64,000 bases of DNA from Staphylococcus hominis subsp. hominis (GTDB lineage Bacteria; Bacillota; Bacilli; Staphylococcales; Staphylococcaceae): contig NZ_PPQE01000025.1 of assembly GCF_002901845.1 (NCBI RefSeq), forward strand, positions 821,676-885,675, in the 5' to 3' direction. The notes beneath the pieces are model-generated. The model ran no database searches, was not told the origin of the DNA, and saw nothing but the letters and a program-made list of their open reading frames with translations. Position numbers and translations under genes: made by a program. Position 1 is the stretch's first letter; every line of letters begins with the position of its first letter. Positions 18,511-30,002 of the stretch are shown here, piece after piece.

Positions 18511-18570
18511 ATTAAAATAAGAGTAAGATAGTCTCTTTGTAGATTATGCTATCTTACTCTTATTTTAATT
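18510..18570 (-). terminator. Long inverted repeat, terminator of nfo
   Basis: Perfect 22-bp arms (AATTAAAATAAGAGTAAGATAG and its complement) with a 17-nt loop. One end overlaps the nfo stop codon and the other touches the Zur box. It probably insulates the zinc operon from nfo readthrough. Confidence 0.75.
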
Positions 18571-19459
18571 ATTGATTCAATATTTTTTCTTTTAATTTAG
18601 GATCAAAAATTTGAGATTTTAACATTTCAATTTCAAAGCGATAAGGCGGCTTTTTATTTTTCTTATCTTCTCCTACATAAGGAGTTTCAAGGATTTTAGG
18701 AATGTCTTTAAAAGCTTCATGATGTACCACATTATTCAAGGCATCAAAACCAATATATCCAAATCCAATATTTTCATGTCGGTCTTTATGTGCACCTTGT
18801 TCATTTTTACTATCATTTACATGAACAACTTTAATACGGTCTATTCCAATAATTTTATCAAACTCATTCAAAACGCCATCAAAATCATTTTTGATATTAT
18901 AACCAGCATCATGTGTATGACAGGTATCGAAGCAAATAGATAACCGATCGTTATGTGTCACACCATCAATAATGCGAGCAAGTTCTTCAAAACTACGTCC
19001 AATTTCTGTTCCTTTTCCAGCCATTGTTTCAAGTGCAATTCGTACATCATGATCATGTGTTAACACTTCATTTAATCCTTTAATAATCTGATTAATTCCT
19101 TTATCTGCACCAGCACCTACATGTGCACCTGGATGTAAGACAATATCTTTCGCTCCTAAAGCTTGCGTACGTTCAATCTCATTTTGAAGGAAATTAACAC
19201 CTAATTCATAAACTTCAGGTTTCGTTGTATTTCCTATGTTTATTATGTAAGGAGCGTGTACAACAATATTTGATAAACCATATTGTTCCATAACTTTATG
19301 CCCTTTTTCAATATTTAAATCGTTTATACTTTTTCTTCTTGTATTTTGAGGTGCACCTGTATAAATCATAAATGTTGATTCACCAAATTGATGTGCTTCT
19401 TCGGCCGATCCTTCTAACATTTTTTTACCACTCATTGATACATGTGAGCCAATTAACAT
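18569..19459 (-). CDS. nfo: Endonuclease IV (AP endonuclease)
   Basis: Trinuclear-zinc endonuclease that cleaves DNA 5' to abasic sites in base-excision repair. I chose the ATG at 19459 (296 aa), 6 nt after AGGTG; the in-frame GTG three codons earlier is part of that SD. All nine zinc ligands can be placed: His68, His109, Glu144, Asp178, His181, His213, Asp226, His228 and Glu258. It lies 9 nt downstream of cshB, so the two are probably cotranscribed. Confidence 0.95.
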   Translation of the reverse strand: MLIGSHVSMSGKKMLEGSAEEAHQFGESTFMIYTGAPQNTRRKSINDLNIEKGHKVMEQYGLSNIVVHAPYIINIGNTTKPEVYELGVNFLQNEIERTQALGAKDIVLHPGAHVGAGADKGINQIIKGLNEVLTHDHDVRIALETMAGKGTEIGRSFEELARIIDGVTHNDRLSICFDTCHTHDAGYNIKNDFDGVLNEFDKIIGIDRIKVVHVNDSKNEQGAHKDRHENIGFGYIGFDALNNVVHHEAFKDIPKILETPYVGEDKKNKKPPYRFEIEMLKSQIFDPKLKEKILNQ

Positions 19460-19468
19460 TTGTTTCAC

Positions 19469-20815
19469 CTAACCTTTTTTATTGTTTTTTCGTTGTTGTC
19501 TACTACGTTGTTTACTGTATTGCTTTCTTTCTTGTCGTTTCATTCTTTCTACTTCTTGTTTAAATTTCTTTTTATAACCTGGTTTAACTTTATTTTTAGA
19601 TTTACTTCTTACTTTATGTTTTACTTGATTTGTTAAATGATCATCTTTACGTTCGCGTTTATGACGTGTATTGTGCGCTTTGATTGGTTTAAGTTCTCCA
19701 TTTTTAATATCAACATTATCAAAGTGGTAGCCTTTATCTTCAATAAGAGAAATATTATGTTCTTCATCTGGGCTATATAATGTTAGAGCCACGCCTTTAT
19801 AATTTCCACGTCCTGTTCTACCCACTCTATGAGTAAAGAAATCAATATCATTAGGAACATCAAAATTCACTACATGACTAACGCCTTCAATATCAATTCC
19901 TCTTGAAGCTAAATCACTTGCAATAACATATTGGAAATCTAAATTCCGAATACGTTTCATTTGTTGTTTACGTTCTCTTGGTGTTAAACCGCCATGAATC
20001 ATACCAACTTTAATGCCAGACTCATTAAGAGATTGAGCAAGTTCATTTGCATTTTCTCTACTGTTACAAAAAATAATACATAGATATGGATTTAGTATAT
20101 CAATTAATTGCAAAGTTTTATCAACTTTTTCAGTTCCTTTAGTAGGAATCAAATAAAATTCAATATTTTTTTTATTTTGGGATTTGTTATCAACTACAAC
20201 ATATTCAGGGTGACTAAGATACTTATTTAAAAACGGTTCTAATGATTTTGGAATTGTTGCACTAAAGACTGCAATATTAGCATTTTCATCTAAACGAGCA
20301 GCAATATAATCAACATCTTCTATTAAGCCTAAATCAATGAGTAAATCTGCTTCATCGATAATTAAATATGATGCCTTATGAATATGCAAATGTCCACTCT
20401 GAGCTAAATCATTGATTCGTGTTGGTGTACCAATCACTAATTGAGGTTGTTGATTTGTTCGTTGTTTATCTTTCTCTATGTCAGTACCACCAATAAATAA
20501 ACTTACTTTAATATCTGATTGAAAACTAGCTAGATGACTAGCCACTTTATACAATTGTTGTGCTAATTCACGAGTTGGTGCAACAACAATACTTTGAGGT
20601 TCTTTAATGTCAGTATTAATTAAATCTATTAAAGGTAATAAAAAGGCGTGTGATTTGCCAGTACCGGTTTGTGATTGACCAATTAAATTGGTTCCTTTTT
20701 TTATACGTGGAATAATTCTATTTTGAATTTCAGTAGGTTTATTAAAATTTAAATCTTTAACTGCATCAATAAGATTTGTATTTAAATTAAATATTTCAAA
20801 TGGATGATTAGCCAT
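19469..20815 (-). CDS. cshB: DEAD-box RNA helicase
   Basis: 448-aa ATP-dependent RNA helicase. The Q motif is around residues 24-31, motif I SQTGTGKS at 48-55, motif II DEAD at 154-157, SAT at 185-187 and motif VI HRVGRTGRG near 330. A lysine/arginine-rich tail from about residue 380 to the end is typical of RNA-binding extensions. The position beside nfo and length fit CshB of staphylococci (B. subtilis YqfR), implicated in cold growth and rRNA maturation; the exact role is inferred. Confidence 0.93.
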   Translation of the reverse strand: MANHPFEIFNLNTNLIDAVKDLNFNKPTEIQNRIIPRIKKGTNLIGQSQTGTGKSHAFLLPLIDLINTDIKEPQSIVVAPTRELAQQLYKVASHLASFQSDIKVSLFIGGTDIEKDKQRTNQQPQLVIGTPTRINDLAQSGHLHIHKASYLIIDEADLLIDLGLIEDVDYIAARLDENANIAVFSATIPKSLEPFLNKYLSHPEYVVVDNKSQNKKNIEFYLIPTKGTEKVDKTLQLIDILNPYLCIIFCNSRENANELAQSLNESGIKVGMIHGGLTPRERKQQMKRIRNLDFQYVIASDLASRGIDIEGVSHVVNFDVPNDIDFFTHRVGRTGRGNYKGVALTLYSPDEEHNISLIEDKGYHFDNVDIKNGELKPIKAHNTRHKRERKDDHLTNQVKHKVRSKSKNKVKPGYKKKFKQEVERMKRQERKQYSKQRSRQQRKNNKKG

Positions 20816-20839
20816 TCATCTGACCTCCTTTGTATAGTT

Positions 20840-21943
20840 TTAAATATAATTAAATGGATCTGTATTTATTTCTGAAGCTTCTATATTAAACTGCTTACTC
20901 TCATTACTAAATAACCATTGTCCTAGTAAACCTTTAAGTCCTTCTTTCATAACGTACTCACTATAATGATTGATATCTAATAAATGAATGCCATTAGTTT
21001 TAGCATCAAGTGCATCATGATGTTTTATGTCTCCAGTAACGAAAACATCTGCTCCCTTTTTAAAAGCACTAGTTTCAAAACCGATACCAGCACCTCCGAT
21101 AATAGCAACTGTTTTAATTAACGCTTCTGAAGGACCTGTATAACGAACGCTAGGAATATTTAAATGTGCTTTAGCATATTTAGCAAAATGTTCTAAATTT
21201 AACGGCTCATTTAGTTCGCCTATTTTTCCAAGACCATAATTAGCAGATGTCGTCATCTTAATAAAATCATATACAGGTGTTTCATAAGGATGGTAATTAA
21301 TAATTGCATTTTTAGCAATATTTAATTGATCTTTACGAATCATAAATTCTAGCTTCACTTCATTTACATATTCAATTCGATTTAGTTCTCCAATATGAGG
21401 GCGAGCCTCTCCAACTGGTTTGAATTGACCTTTACCTTTGGACTCAAAGAAACAATATTCATAATTCCCTTCTTTTGCTAAACCAATATTATTAATATGA
21501 TATTTAAATGATTCTAGATTTTCTTCGGGAATGTAAGTTTGTACTTTATAGTAAAATGATTCTTCTTCATTTAAAAATCTAATATTAGTTAAATTTAATT
21601 TTTTTGCTAGCATCTCATTGACACCATCAATGTGATTATCTAAATTGGTGTGCAAAGCAATAAGTTGAATATCATTTTGAATAAGCATGTGTATTAATTT
21701 ACCATATCCATCATTAACTAATGATTTAATACCTTTAAAAATTAAAGGGTGATGGGCAATAATTGTATTGTATCCTTTGCTAATTGCCTCTTCTATTACT
21801 TCCATTGTGCAATCTAATGCTGTCAAAATACCTGTTATCTCTTTAGTGTCATCTCCAATTAATAAACCCACATTATCCCAGCTTTCAGCAGTTTTAAGGG
21901 GAACGTGTTGGTCAATAATTGACATTAGTTCTTTAATTTTCAT
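20840..21943 (-). CDS. Nif3-like dinuclear metal-centre hexameric protein
   Basis: 367-aa member of the Nif3/DUF34 family. N-terminal metal ligands include His64-His65 (IAHHPLIF) and the HTNLDNH motif near residue 98; the C-terminal half supplies GDIKHHDAL. An inserted domain of about 100 residues (roughly 130-235) splits the two halves, as in the YqfO subfamily, whose insert has a PII/CutA-like fold. Family members form toroidal hexamers; GTP cyclohydrolase I activity has been proposed for some but is not secure. Overlaps trmK by 11 nt. Confidence 0.92.
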   Translation of the reverse strand: MKIKELMSIIDQHVPLKTAESWDNVGLLIGDDTKEITGILTALDCTMEVIEEAISKGYNTIIAHHPLIFKGIKSLVNDGYGKLIHMLIQNDIQLIALHTNLDNHIDGVNEMLAKKLNLTNIRFLNEEESFYYKVQTYIPEENLESFKYHINNIGLAKEGNYEYCFFESKGKGQFKPVGEARPHIGELNRIEYVNEVKLEFMIRKDQLNIAKNAIINYHPYETPVYDFIKMTTSANYGLGKIGELNEPLNLEHFAKYAKAHLNIPSVRYTGPSEALIKTVAIIGGAGIGFETSAFKKGADVFVTGDIKHHDALDAKTNGIHLLDINHYSEYVMKEGLKGLLGQWLFSNESKQFNIEASEINTDPFNYI

Positions 21944-22622
21944 TATAGAGTACCTCTCTTATCATTGATATCTCTTCTTCAATCTCTTCTAGTCTCTCAC
22001 GATGTTGTATTGGATTCAATTGATTACGAATATGCTCTAAAGCTGCTAACTCTCTTTCCCACTTTTTTATAAAAATACCGTTTTTATTATTTAAAAGAAT
22101 AGGACCAAATTTAAGTGATTTTTTATTAAGAAGATTAAGATTTTCTTTCCATTCACTAACTACAATTTCATAGATATGTCCTTTTTCTTCTAAAATTTCT
22201 TCAGCGATAATATCATAATTAAGATGTTGAAGTGTCTTGCGTAAGGTTTCAGTTTGAATATTACTTTGCAAAATTAGACGTGGATGATGTGCAAGTTTAT
22301 CTTTACCTTCATCTAATATTTTCGCTATTAAAGGTCCACCCATTCCACAAATTGTGATATTATCTACTTTATCTTTCTCAGTTAGTATACTAAGACCATC
22401 ACCTAATCGAACATCGATATGTTGAGTAAGTTGATGCTGTGCTACATTCTTTTTAGCAGCTGTATAAGGTCCTTTGATTACTTCGCCAGCAATAGCATCA
22501 TCGCATAGATGATGTTGTAATGCATAAATAGGTAAATAAGCGTGATCAGAACCGATATCAGCTAATGAATTACTTAATAAGTATTGGCTTACAACTTTTA
22601 ATCGATGATTTAATGATATCAT
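21933..22622 (-). CDS. trmK: tRNA (adenine(22)-N1)-methyltransferase
   Basis: 229-aa Rossmann-fold methyltransferase that makes m1A22 in some tRNAs using SAM. The SAM-binding motif ADIGSDHAYLP is at residues 21-31. GEVIKGPYTAA and the catalytic-region ICGMGG near 113 follow, then a C-terminal helical tail (from about 165) rich in Glu and Lys. It overlaps the Nif3-like gene, an arrangement conserved with B. subtilis yqfN-yqfO downstream of sigA. Confidence 0.93.
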   Translation of the reverse strand: MISLNHRLKVVSQYLLSNSLADIGSDHAYLPIYALQHHLCDDAIAGEVIKGPYTAAKKNVAQHQLTQHIDVRLGDGLSILTEKDKVDNITICGMGGPLIAKILDEGKDKLAHHPRLILQSNIQTETLRKTLQHLNYDIIAEEILEEKGHIYEIVVSEWKENLNLLNKKSLKFGPILLNNKNGIFIKKWERELAALEHIRNQLNPIQHRERLEEIEEEISMIREVLYNEN

Positions 22623-22645
22623 TGTTATCTCCTTTATTATAAAAA

Positions 22646-22675
22646 GAGGCTAGGACATAGTATTGTCTTAGCCTC
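22646..22675 (-). terminator. Terminator of rpoD
   Basis: A 12-bp stem GAGGCTAGGACA / TGTCTTAGCCTC (one wobble) with a 6-nt loop, then TTTTT on the minus strand, 51 bp after the rpoD stop. Same hairpin family as 13017 and 45326. Confidence 0.87.
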
Positions 22676-22725
22676 AAGTTTCTTTATACATAACATCTAT
22701 CGTTAACTCAGATTCACCATTAATC

Positions 22726-23862
<1,137 letters not shown>

Positions 23863-24016
23863 TCAATTAAGATATTTAATTATATAATAAATTATTATAA
23901 TAAGAAAAGTATATTTTATAATAAACATGAAATATTATCATTCTATAGGTAATAAAAATGATATCCTTATTTCATAAATATTTAACTTACTATTTGTCTA
24001 CCCTTTAAAAAAGCAT

Positions 24017-24043
24017 AATAACCATTATACAGTAATGGTTATT
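24017..24043 (-). terminator. Probable terminator or attenuator after dnaG
   Basis: An 11-bp stem AATAACCATTA / TAATGGTTATT with a 5-nt loop, followed after four bases by TTTTTT on the minus strand, in the 273-nt dnaG-rpoD gap. The stem is AT-rich, so it may be leaky. The rest of this gap is AT-rich and probably carries rpoD promoters I cannot place with confidence. Confidence 0.6.
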
Positions 24044-24105
24044 AAATATAAATACTATATTAAAAGTTTAATATTTGTTTATATTTTTTAAATTTAAATG
24101 TTCAT

Positions 24106-25914
24106 CTACATGCGTTGCTTATTTTTATCAACTATCATTTGTAAATAATATTTTTGAGATTCTACGTCACCAATTCTAAGTGCTTCTTTTAATTTATGAT
24201 TAAGTTCTTCAATAGAATCTTCATATTTGTTTTCATTTAAGGTTGAGATATATTCTTCAATTTCTAAATCATAAGGTTCTCGATTTAATTCATAATCATC
24301 AAGCTGTATAATTGCTTCTCTAATATCTTTATCTTCAATGTATAATATTAAATCACTTATCGAATAGTAATCATTTTCAGAATAATAATCGGTTAGCGCT
24401 TTAAAAATACTTTGAAAATATTTATTCGTAAAATCATTTGCTTCAAGTTGTCGGTTATAATTTAGAAATACATCTTTATCCATCATAAAATGTTTTAATA
24501 AAGCTCTTTGTGCTTTTTCACTTTTGTTTAAATGTGTAAAAACAATGTTTAAATTTTGAGTATTTGAATTCGAGTTATCATTGGTATTTCCAATATAGTC
24601 TTCTTCATATGAGATAAATTCAGGTTGTTGATGTACATTGGACATCATAGTATTGGCATCAATATTGAAAATGTCAGCTACGTCATTCACAATTTTATTT
24701 TTTAATATTGAAGATCTGACAAATGAAATATCTTCAGTAATCTCTTTAAAGTGACGCTCATAAGCTAGATCATTATTTTCAATTTCTTCTCGATAGAATT
24801 GAACTTTGTAAATAATAAACGATTTCTTCTCATTATTTAAAAATTCTATAAATTTTTCTTTACCGAATTTAACTATATATTCATCGGGATCCATGTTTTT
24901 TGGTAATTGTACTACAAATACATTTAATCCATGTTTCAGTAAATGTTCTCCAGTTTTTAAAGTGGCCTCTTGACCAGCAAAGTCTCCATCAAACATTAAA
25001 GTTATATTAGAGGTTAATTTTTTTAAAACTGTCATGTGATCTTCTGATAATGCTGTACCCATACTTGCTACCACTGTTTTTAATCCAGCGTAATCAGCTT
25101 TAATTACATCCATAAATCCTTCTAACAACATTACTTCATCATTTTTTCTAATTGATTTTCTTGCGTTATCAAGATTATAAAGTAATCGTCTTTTTTGAAA
25201 AATCGGTGTCTCAGGACTATTTAAATACTTAGGTTCTTGATTGTTATAAGTTCTACCAGAAAAACCGACAATTCTTCCTTGAGCATTTTTTAAAGGAAAC
25301 ATGATGCGATCTCTAAAACGATCGTAGTAACTAAAATTTTCTTCGTTACGTGATAACAAACCAGCTTCATAAGCTAGTTCTATGTCATATCCTTTTTGTT
25401 TTAAAAAGTCATGACAAAAGTGAGCGTTATTAGGGGCATACCCTATTCCACGAGATTTTATTAATTCTTCAGTGAAACCACGATTTACGAGATAATTTAA
25501 AGCTTCTTCACCTTCTACTGATTTCATTAATGCATACATATAATATTCATTAATTAATTCATGCATTTCAATCATTTTTAAGTCTTCAGATGCTATTTGA
25601 GTTGTAGAGGGATTAGAATGACCAATATCTACTTTTATATTAACGCGTTCTCCAAGTTCTTGTACTGCTTCTACGAATGAAATGTCCTTAATGTCTTGAA
25701 TAAATTGAAAAACATTTCCACCTTTTTTACAACCAAAGCAATGGCATATTTGTTTATCTTCAGAAACTGTAAAAGAAGGTGTTTTTTCATCATGAAAAGG
25801 ACACAAACCAATGTAATTGCGTCCTCTTTTTTCTAATTTCACATATTCACTTACTAAATCTAAAATATCTGTTTTTTCCTTTATTTCGTTAATTACAGAC
25901 TGTTCTATACGCAA
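24106..25914 (-). CDS. dnaG: DNA primase
   Basis: 602-aa primase making RNA primers at the replication fork. The CHC2 zinc motif is intact: Cys38, His41, Cys59 and Cys62. The TOPRIM core follows with LLEGFMDV (catalytic Glu) near 266 and MFDGDFAG near 308. The C-terminal third is the helicase-binding domain that contacts DnaC/DnaB helicase and is the least conserved part. It lies upstream of rpoD and downstream of yqfL. Confidence 0.97.
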   Translation of the reverse strand: MRIEQSVINEIKEKTDILDLVSEYVKLEKRGRNYIGLCPFHDEKTPSFTVSEDKQICHCFGCKKGGNVFQFIQDIKDISFVEAVQELGERVNIKVDIGHSNPSTTQIASEDLKMIEMHELINEYYMYALMKSVEGEEALNYLVNRGFTEELIKSRGIGYAPNNAHFCHDFLKQKGYDIELAYEAGLLSRNEENFSYYDRFRDRIMFPLKNAQGRIVGFSGRTYNNQEPKYLNSPETPIFQKRRLLYNLDNARKSIRKNDEVMLLEGFMDVIKADYAGLKTVVASMGTALSEDHMTVLKKLTSNITLMFDGDFAGQEATLKTGEHLLKHGLNVFVVQLPKNMDPDEYIVKFGKEKFIEFLNNEKKSFIIYKVQFYREEIENNDLAYERHFKEITEDISFVRSSILKNKIVNDVADIFNIDANTMMSNVHQQPEFISYEEDYIGNTNDNSNSNTQNLNIVFTHLNKSEKAQRALLKHFMMDKDVFLNYNRQLEANDFTNKYFQSIFKALTDYYSENDYYSISDLILYIEDKDIREAIIQLDDYELNREPYDLEIEEYISTLNENKYEDSIEELNHKLKEALRIGDVESQKYYLQMIVDKNKQRM

Positions 25915-25977
25915 TATATATCACCTATTAAATAGTAGTCATAATATTATACACTTTTATAAAAGGTTTTTAAATAT

Positions 25978-26790
25978 TTATGCTTTACTTTCAATAATTT
26001 GTATAACATCATTTGCTGTTTCTTCAATAGCCTTATCAGATACATCAATAACAGGGCATCCTATTTTTTCGACAATTTTTTCAAAATATTGAATTTCTTC
26101 TTTAATTCTATCTTCAGTCGCATATCTAGCATGTTCACCTAATCCTAATTGTTTAAGTCGTTGTTTTCTTATTAAATTAAGTTTATCTTCACTAATCTTT
26201 AATGCTATACATTTAGTTGGATTAATTTTAAATAATTCGTCTGGTGGCGTTACCTCTGGAACTAGAGGAATGTTCATTACTTTATAGCTTTTGTGCGCTA
26301 AATACTGAGATAGAGGCGTCTTAGAAGTTCTTGAAATGCCAATTAAAACAATATCTGCCTTAGGTAATCCTTTCGCATCTTTACCATCATCGTATTTTAC
26401 CGCAAATTCGATTGCATCTATTTTTTTGAAATAGGCATCGTCTAATTTATGAACTCTGCCTGGCTGATTATACGGCTCCTCATCATGCGTTTGATTAAGT
26501 AGTGTCATTAGAGGACCCATTATATCAACAGCTTTTAAAGAGAAATCGTCTACTTTTTTCTTCATATATGCTTTAATTTCTGGTTCTACTAACGTATATA
26601 CAATAATTGCATTTTTATCTATAGCGACCTGTATAACTTCATCTATATCCTTAAAGGTTTCTATATAAGGATATCTCAAAAAACCATGTTTACAAGCTTT
26701 AGGATTAAAGTGAGCGACGCAAGCACTAGCAACCAACTCAGCTGTATCTCCTATTGAATCAGATGCAATGATTATCTTTATATTTTCCAT
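25978..26790 (-). CDS. yqfL: Pyruvate,phosphate dikinase regulatory protein family (YqfL/PpsR)
   Basis: 270-aa bifunctional ADP-dependent kinase/Pi-dependent phosphorylase family that controls PPDK or PEP synthase by threonine phosphorylation. The P-loop-like motif is GISRTSKTP near residue 151. The N-terminal [13 protein letters not shown] is diagnostic. It sits 10 nt after ccpN, the same pairing as B. subtilis ccpN-yqfL, where it modulates CcpN-dependent gluconeogenic control. No PPDK gene is in this window. Confidence 0.92.
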   Translation of the reverse strand: MENIKIIIASDSIGDTAELVASACVAHFNPKACKHGFLRYPYIETFKDIDEVIQVAIDKNAIIVYTLVEPEIKAYMKKKVDDFSLKAVDIMGPLMTLLNQTHDEEPYNQPGRVHKLDDAYFKKIDAIEFAVKYDDGKDAKGLPKADIVLIGISRTSKTPLSQYLAHKSYKVMNIPLVPEVTPPDELFKINPTKCIALKISEDKLNLIRKQRLKQLGLGEHARYATEDRIKEEIQYFEKIVEKIGCPVIDVSDKAIEETANDVIQIIESKA

Positions 26791-26800
26791 TGTTTATCAC

Positions 26801-27424
26801 CTATTCTTTAAATAATGAAACAAATAATTTTGTTATTGTTGTTTTAGATATTCTACCTACAACTTTATATTTACTATTTTCTTTTTTTCTAACGACGGGA
26901 ATTGAATCAATTTCCTTATCTATCATTTGACTTGCAGCATAGATGACGAGGTCTTCTTCTTTTAAATAAACAATATTAGGCATACGTGACATGATGATAC
27001 TTATAGGCATAGTATGAATATCTTGACCAATCATAGAGGCACGTAACAAATCTTTTCGCGAGCTCACACCAATCAATTCATCTTTTTGATTAGTAATAAA
27101 TAATGTTCCTGTATCTTCTAAAAATATAGTACATATAGCATCATAAATTGTCGTATCTTCTTTAACGATAACAGGTAGAGACATATGATCTTTTATTATA
27201 TATTGACGTAAATGATCACTGATTAATTTATTCTTGGATTTACCTGAATAATAATAACCCACACGTGGTCTAGCTTCAATAAAACCAGACATAGTTAAAA
27301 TAGCTAAATCAGGACGTAAAGTAGCACGAGTTAAATTAAGCTTATCTGCTATATGTTCACCTGTTATCGGGCCACCATCCTTAACTATTTCAATTATTTG
27401 TTCTTGTCTTTTACTTAATTCTAT
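26801..27424 (-). CDS. ccpN: CcpN-like transcriptional repressor (HTH plus CBS pair)
   Basis: Repressor of gluconeogenic genes in B. subtilis. An ATG at 27292 would give only the CBS-domain part (163 aa). In-frame upstream sequence encodes the expected HTH domain (ELSKRQEQIIEIV, then GPITGEHIADKLNLTRATLR), but no ATG, GTG or TTG opens it. The SD GGGGTG lies 7 nt before an ATA codon at 27422-27424, which I take as the start, giving about 207 aa, close to family length. Two CBS motifs follow, about residues 80-195. The stop codon just upstream rules out a longer protein. Confidence 0.82.
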   Translation of the reverse strand: MELSKRQEQIIEIVKDGGPITGEHIADKLNLTRATLRPDLAILTMSGFIEARPRVGYYYSGKSKNKLISDHLRQYIIKDHMSLPVIVKEDTTIYDAICTIFLEDTGTLFITNQKDELIGVSSRKDLLRASMIGQDIHTMPISIIMSRMPNIVYLKEEDLVIYAASQMIDKEIDSIPVVRKKENSKYKVVGRISKTTITKLFVSLFKE

Positions 27425-27454
27425 AGGTCTTCACCCCTTTTAATTTCATGTTTT

Positions 27455-27483
27455 ATTATACCTATTTATATATATACCTACAA
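27455..27483 (-). promoter_or_regulatory. Sigma-A promoter of ccpN
   Basis: TTGTAG (27478-27483), a 17-bp spacer and consensus TATAAT (27455-27460) on the minus strand. The transcript would begin about 24 nt before the ATA codon proposed as the ccpN start. Confidence 0.65.
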
Positions 27484-27499
27484 ATACATATAAATCCTT

Positions 27500-27740
27500 G
27501 CTATTAAATTTTCTATGAATTAAAATATGATTAAGCGAGTTAAGGTTGGTGGAAGCTTAACATTTTAAAAATTGGCTTATCAATATCATTACATAAAAGC
27601 GAGTGTCTACACTAATTTGGGTGGAACCGCGGGTTATTTTGTTAACACTATATATTTATATAGATGAATTATTAACTCGTCCCAAGATAATAATAAGTAT
27701 TGTTTTATATTTATTTATTGTCTTGGGACGTTTTTATTTT
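27500..27740 (+). promoter_or_regulatory. Glycyl T-box leader of glyS
   Basis: The T-box sequence GGGTGGAACCGCGGG is at 27619-27633. Upstream, AGCGAG and GGTTGGTGGAAGC resemble the distal part of stem I, and a GGC triplet at 27574-27576 is the likely Gly specifier. Uncharged tRNA-Gly should pair with the T-box and favour the antiterminator. About 44 nt separate the T-box from the terminator's 5' arm, longer than usual; a staphylococcus-specific insertion here is known for S. aureus. The 5' boundary is approximate. Confidence 0.92.
27678..27735 (+). terminator. T-box-controlled terminator of glyS
   Basis: CGTCCCAAGA (27678-27687) pairs with TCTTGGGACG (27721-27730), followed by TTTTT. Its 5' arm can alternatively pair with the T-box sequence to form the antiterminator. 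Confidence 0.9.
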
Positions 27741-27755
27741 AAAAGGAGAGATAAT

Positions 27756-29147
27756 ATGGTTAAAGATATGGATACTATTGTATCACTAGCTAAACATAGA
27801 GGATTTGTATTCCCAGGTAGTGATATTTACGGTGGTTTATCTAATACATGGGATTATGGTCCATTAGGTGTTGAATTAAAAAATAATATTAAAAAAGCAT
27901 GGTGGCAAAAATTCATTACTCAATCACCATACAATGTTGGGATTGATGCTGCAATTTTAATGAATCCAAAAACTTGGGAAGCATCTGGTCATTTAGGTAA
28001 TTTTAATGACCCAATGATTGATAATAAAGATAGTAAAATTCGCTATCGTGCAGATAAATTAATCGAAGACTATATGCAAAATGAAAAAGGTGATGAAAAT
28101 TTCATTGCTGATGGCTTAAGTTTTGAAGAAATGAAACGCATCATCGATGATGAAGGTATTGTATGTCCAGTAAGTGGTACTGCTAATTGGACAGATATTC
28201 GTCAATTTAACTTAATGTTTAAAACATTCCAAGGTGTTACTGAGGGCTCTACTAATGAACTATTTTTACGTCCAGAAACTGCTCAAGGTATTTTCGTAAA
28301 CTATAAAAACGTTCAACGTTCAATGCGTAAAAAATTACCATTCGGTATTGGTCAAATCGGTAAATCATTCCGTAATGAAATCACGCCTGGTAACTTTATT
28401 TTTAGAACAAGAGAATTTGAACAAATGGAATTAGAATTCTTCTGTAAACCTGGTGAAGAAATTGAATGGCAAAATTACTGGAAAACATTTGCAAGTCAAT
28501 GGTTAAAAGATTTAAACATCAATGAAGAAAATATGAGATTACGTGACCATGATGAAGAAGAATTATCTCACTATTCTAATGCGACTACAGATATTGAATA
28601 TAAATTCCCATTTGGTTGGGGCGAATTATGGGGTATTGCAAGCCGTACTGATTTTGACTTGAAAAAGCACAGTGAACATTCTGGCGAGGATTTCAGATAT
28701 CATGATCCAGAAACAAATGAGAAATATATTCCATATTGTATTGAACCTTCTTTAGGGGCAGATCGTGTTACATTAGCTTTCTTATGTGATGCTTATGATG
28801 AAGAAGGCGTTGAAGGTAGTAAAGATGCTCGTACAGTAATGCATTTCCACCCTGCTTTAGCACCATATAAAGCTGCTATTTTACCATTAAGTAAAAAATT
28901 ATCTGAAGAAGCAATTAAAATCTTTGAACAATTAAGTTCTAAGTTTTCTGTTGATTTTGATGAATCACAATCAATTGGTAAGCGTTATCGTCGTCAAGAT
29001 GAGATCGGTACTCCTTACTGTATTACATTTGATTTCGATTCATTAGAAGATAATCAAGTTACAGTACGTGATAGAGATTCTATGGAACAAGTTCGTATGC
29101 CAATCTCAGAATTAGAAACATTCTTAGCTGAAAAAGTTAAGTTTTAA
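27756..29147 (+). CDS. glyS: Glycyl-tRNA synthetase (single-chain, dimeric type)
   Basis: Class II synthetase charging tRNA-Gly. I chose the ATG at 27756 (463 aa, [17 protein letters not shown]) with the SD AAGGAGAG. An in-frame start upstream at 27603 would run through the T-box RNA and is not credible. Class II motifs are visible: motif 2 with [22 protein letters not shown] and motif 3 with [14 protein letters not shown]. The C-terminal anticodon-binding domain starts near residue 365. One of only two complete + strand genes in the window. Confidence 0.97.
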   Translation: MVKDMDTIVSLAKHRGFVFPGSDIYGGLSNTWDYGPLGVELKNNIKKAWWQKFITQSPYNVGIDAAILMNPKTWEASGHLGNFNDPMIDNKDSKIRYRADKLIEDYMQNEKGDENFIADGLSFEEMKRIIDDEGIVCPVSGTANWTDIRQFNLMFKTFQGVTEGSTNELFLRPETAQGIFVNYKNVQRSMRKKLPFGIGQIGKSFRNEITPGNFIFRTREFEQMELEFFCKPGEEIEWQNYWKTFASQWLKDLNINEENMRLRDHDEEELSHYSNATTDIEYKFPFGWGELWGIASRTDFDLKKHSEHSGEDFRYHDPETNEKYIPYCIEPSLGADRVTLAFLCDAYDEEGVEGSKDARTVMHFHPALAPYKAAILPLSKKLSEEAIKIFEQLSSKFSVDFDESQSIGKRYRRQDEIGTPYCITFDFDSLEDNQVTVRDRDSMEQVRMPISELETFLAEKVKF

Positions 29148-29153
29148 TATAAC

Positions 29154-29196
29154 AAGAACCCACTTATTACTTGCTATGAGTAATATGTGGGTTCTT
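29154..29196. terminator. Bidirectional terminator between glyS and recO
   Basis: AAGAACCCAC / GTGGGTTCTT with an inner TATTAC / GTAATA stem. TTTT follows on the + strand, and an AT-rich tract follows on the other. It separates the convergent genes glyS and recO. Confidence 0.85.
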
Positions 29197-29219
29197 TTAA
29201 TTAATTTAAACATTGTATA

Positions 29220-29969
29220 TTATTCTAATCGCTTAAGTTGATTAATTAATTTTTGACCTTTAAAGTACATGCCAGCATATTCTTTATACAGCATTATCAT
29301 TAATTCTGACATTTCATCTAATAAAGTTTGGTTAATATTAAAATGATTCATTTTATCAATTGGCAACTTTTGTAAAATATCCAATAAATAAAATGTTTTA
29401 TTGGATAGCTTTAATGCATAAGGATCATTATTTAATACAGTTTCTGAGATTGTCCCGTCATATTTAAAACTGTAAGCAATAAGCTTAGATTGATCAGTAT
29501 CACCAGTAATTGCACAATAATTGAAAAATGCGTCAAAACCAAATTTATTCATACATTTCAATAATACGATAATCGACATTAATTGAGCAGAATTACCTTC
29601 TGAAATTTTATTGAGTACAAATTCTAATAACTTATAATGATATAGAGAAACTTCATCTGGTTCTAATGATCGATCTATTGCTTCGACACATAAAGTCGCA
29701 TAACTACTATCAAAAATATCTAATCGTAATTGATAATATTGGTTTATGACATCAATAGAACTGAGCGTCCCCATACCTTTCCATTTATTATAAATAAATA
29801 AGCCATACACAAAGAGTTGTGTATGAGCTTGCAAGCCGGTTTTAGATTTCTTAGCACGTCTTACCATAATAGGAATTTTAGCACCATGCTCGTTTAATAT
29901 TGTAATAATTTTATCGGATTCACCATAATCTACTGATTTTATGATAATTCCTTTTTGTTTTTCTAACAA
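29220..29969 (-). CDS. recO: DNA repair protein RecO
   Basis: 249-aa mediator of RecFOR recombination that displaces SSB and loads RecA on gapped DNA. An N-terminal OB fold ([18 protein letters not shown] to about residue 80) is followed by a helical domain. It starts with TTG, six nt after GGTGAG. The C-terminal region lacks an obvious four-cysteine zinc finger. It lies 33 nt after era, at the end of the phoH-ybeY-dgkA-cdd-era-recO run. Confidence 0.93.
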   Translation of the reverse strand: MLEKQKGIIIKSVDYGESDKIITILNEHGAKIPIMVRRAKKSKTGLQAHTQLFVYGLFIYNKWKGMGTLSSIDVINQYYQLRLDIFDSSYATLCVEAIDRSLEPDEVSLYHYKLLEFVLNKISEGNSAQLMSIIVLLKCMNKFGFDAFFNYCAITGDTDQSKLIAYSFKYDGTISETVLNNDPYALKLSNKTFYLLDILQKLPIDKMNHFNINQTLLDEMSELMIMLYKEYAGMYFKGQKLINQLKRLE

Positions 29970-30002
29970 TGCATCTCACCGGCTTTCCTATTAATTTAAA
30001 CG

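Noticed and set aside
27603..27755. N-terminal extension of glyS by 51 codons
   Set aside because: It runs through the T-box and terminator RNA, has no SD, and the ATG at 27756 has a good SD and gives the normal protein length.
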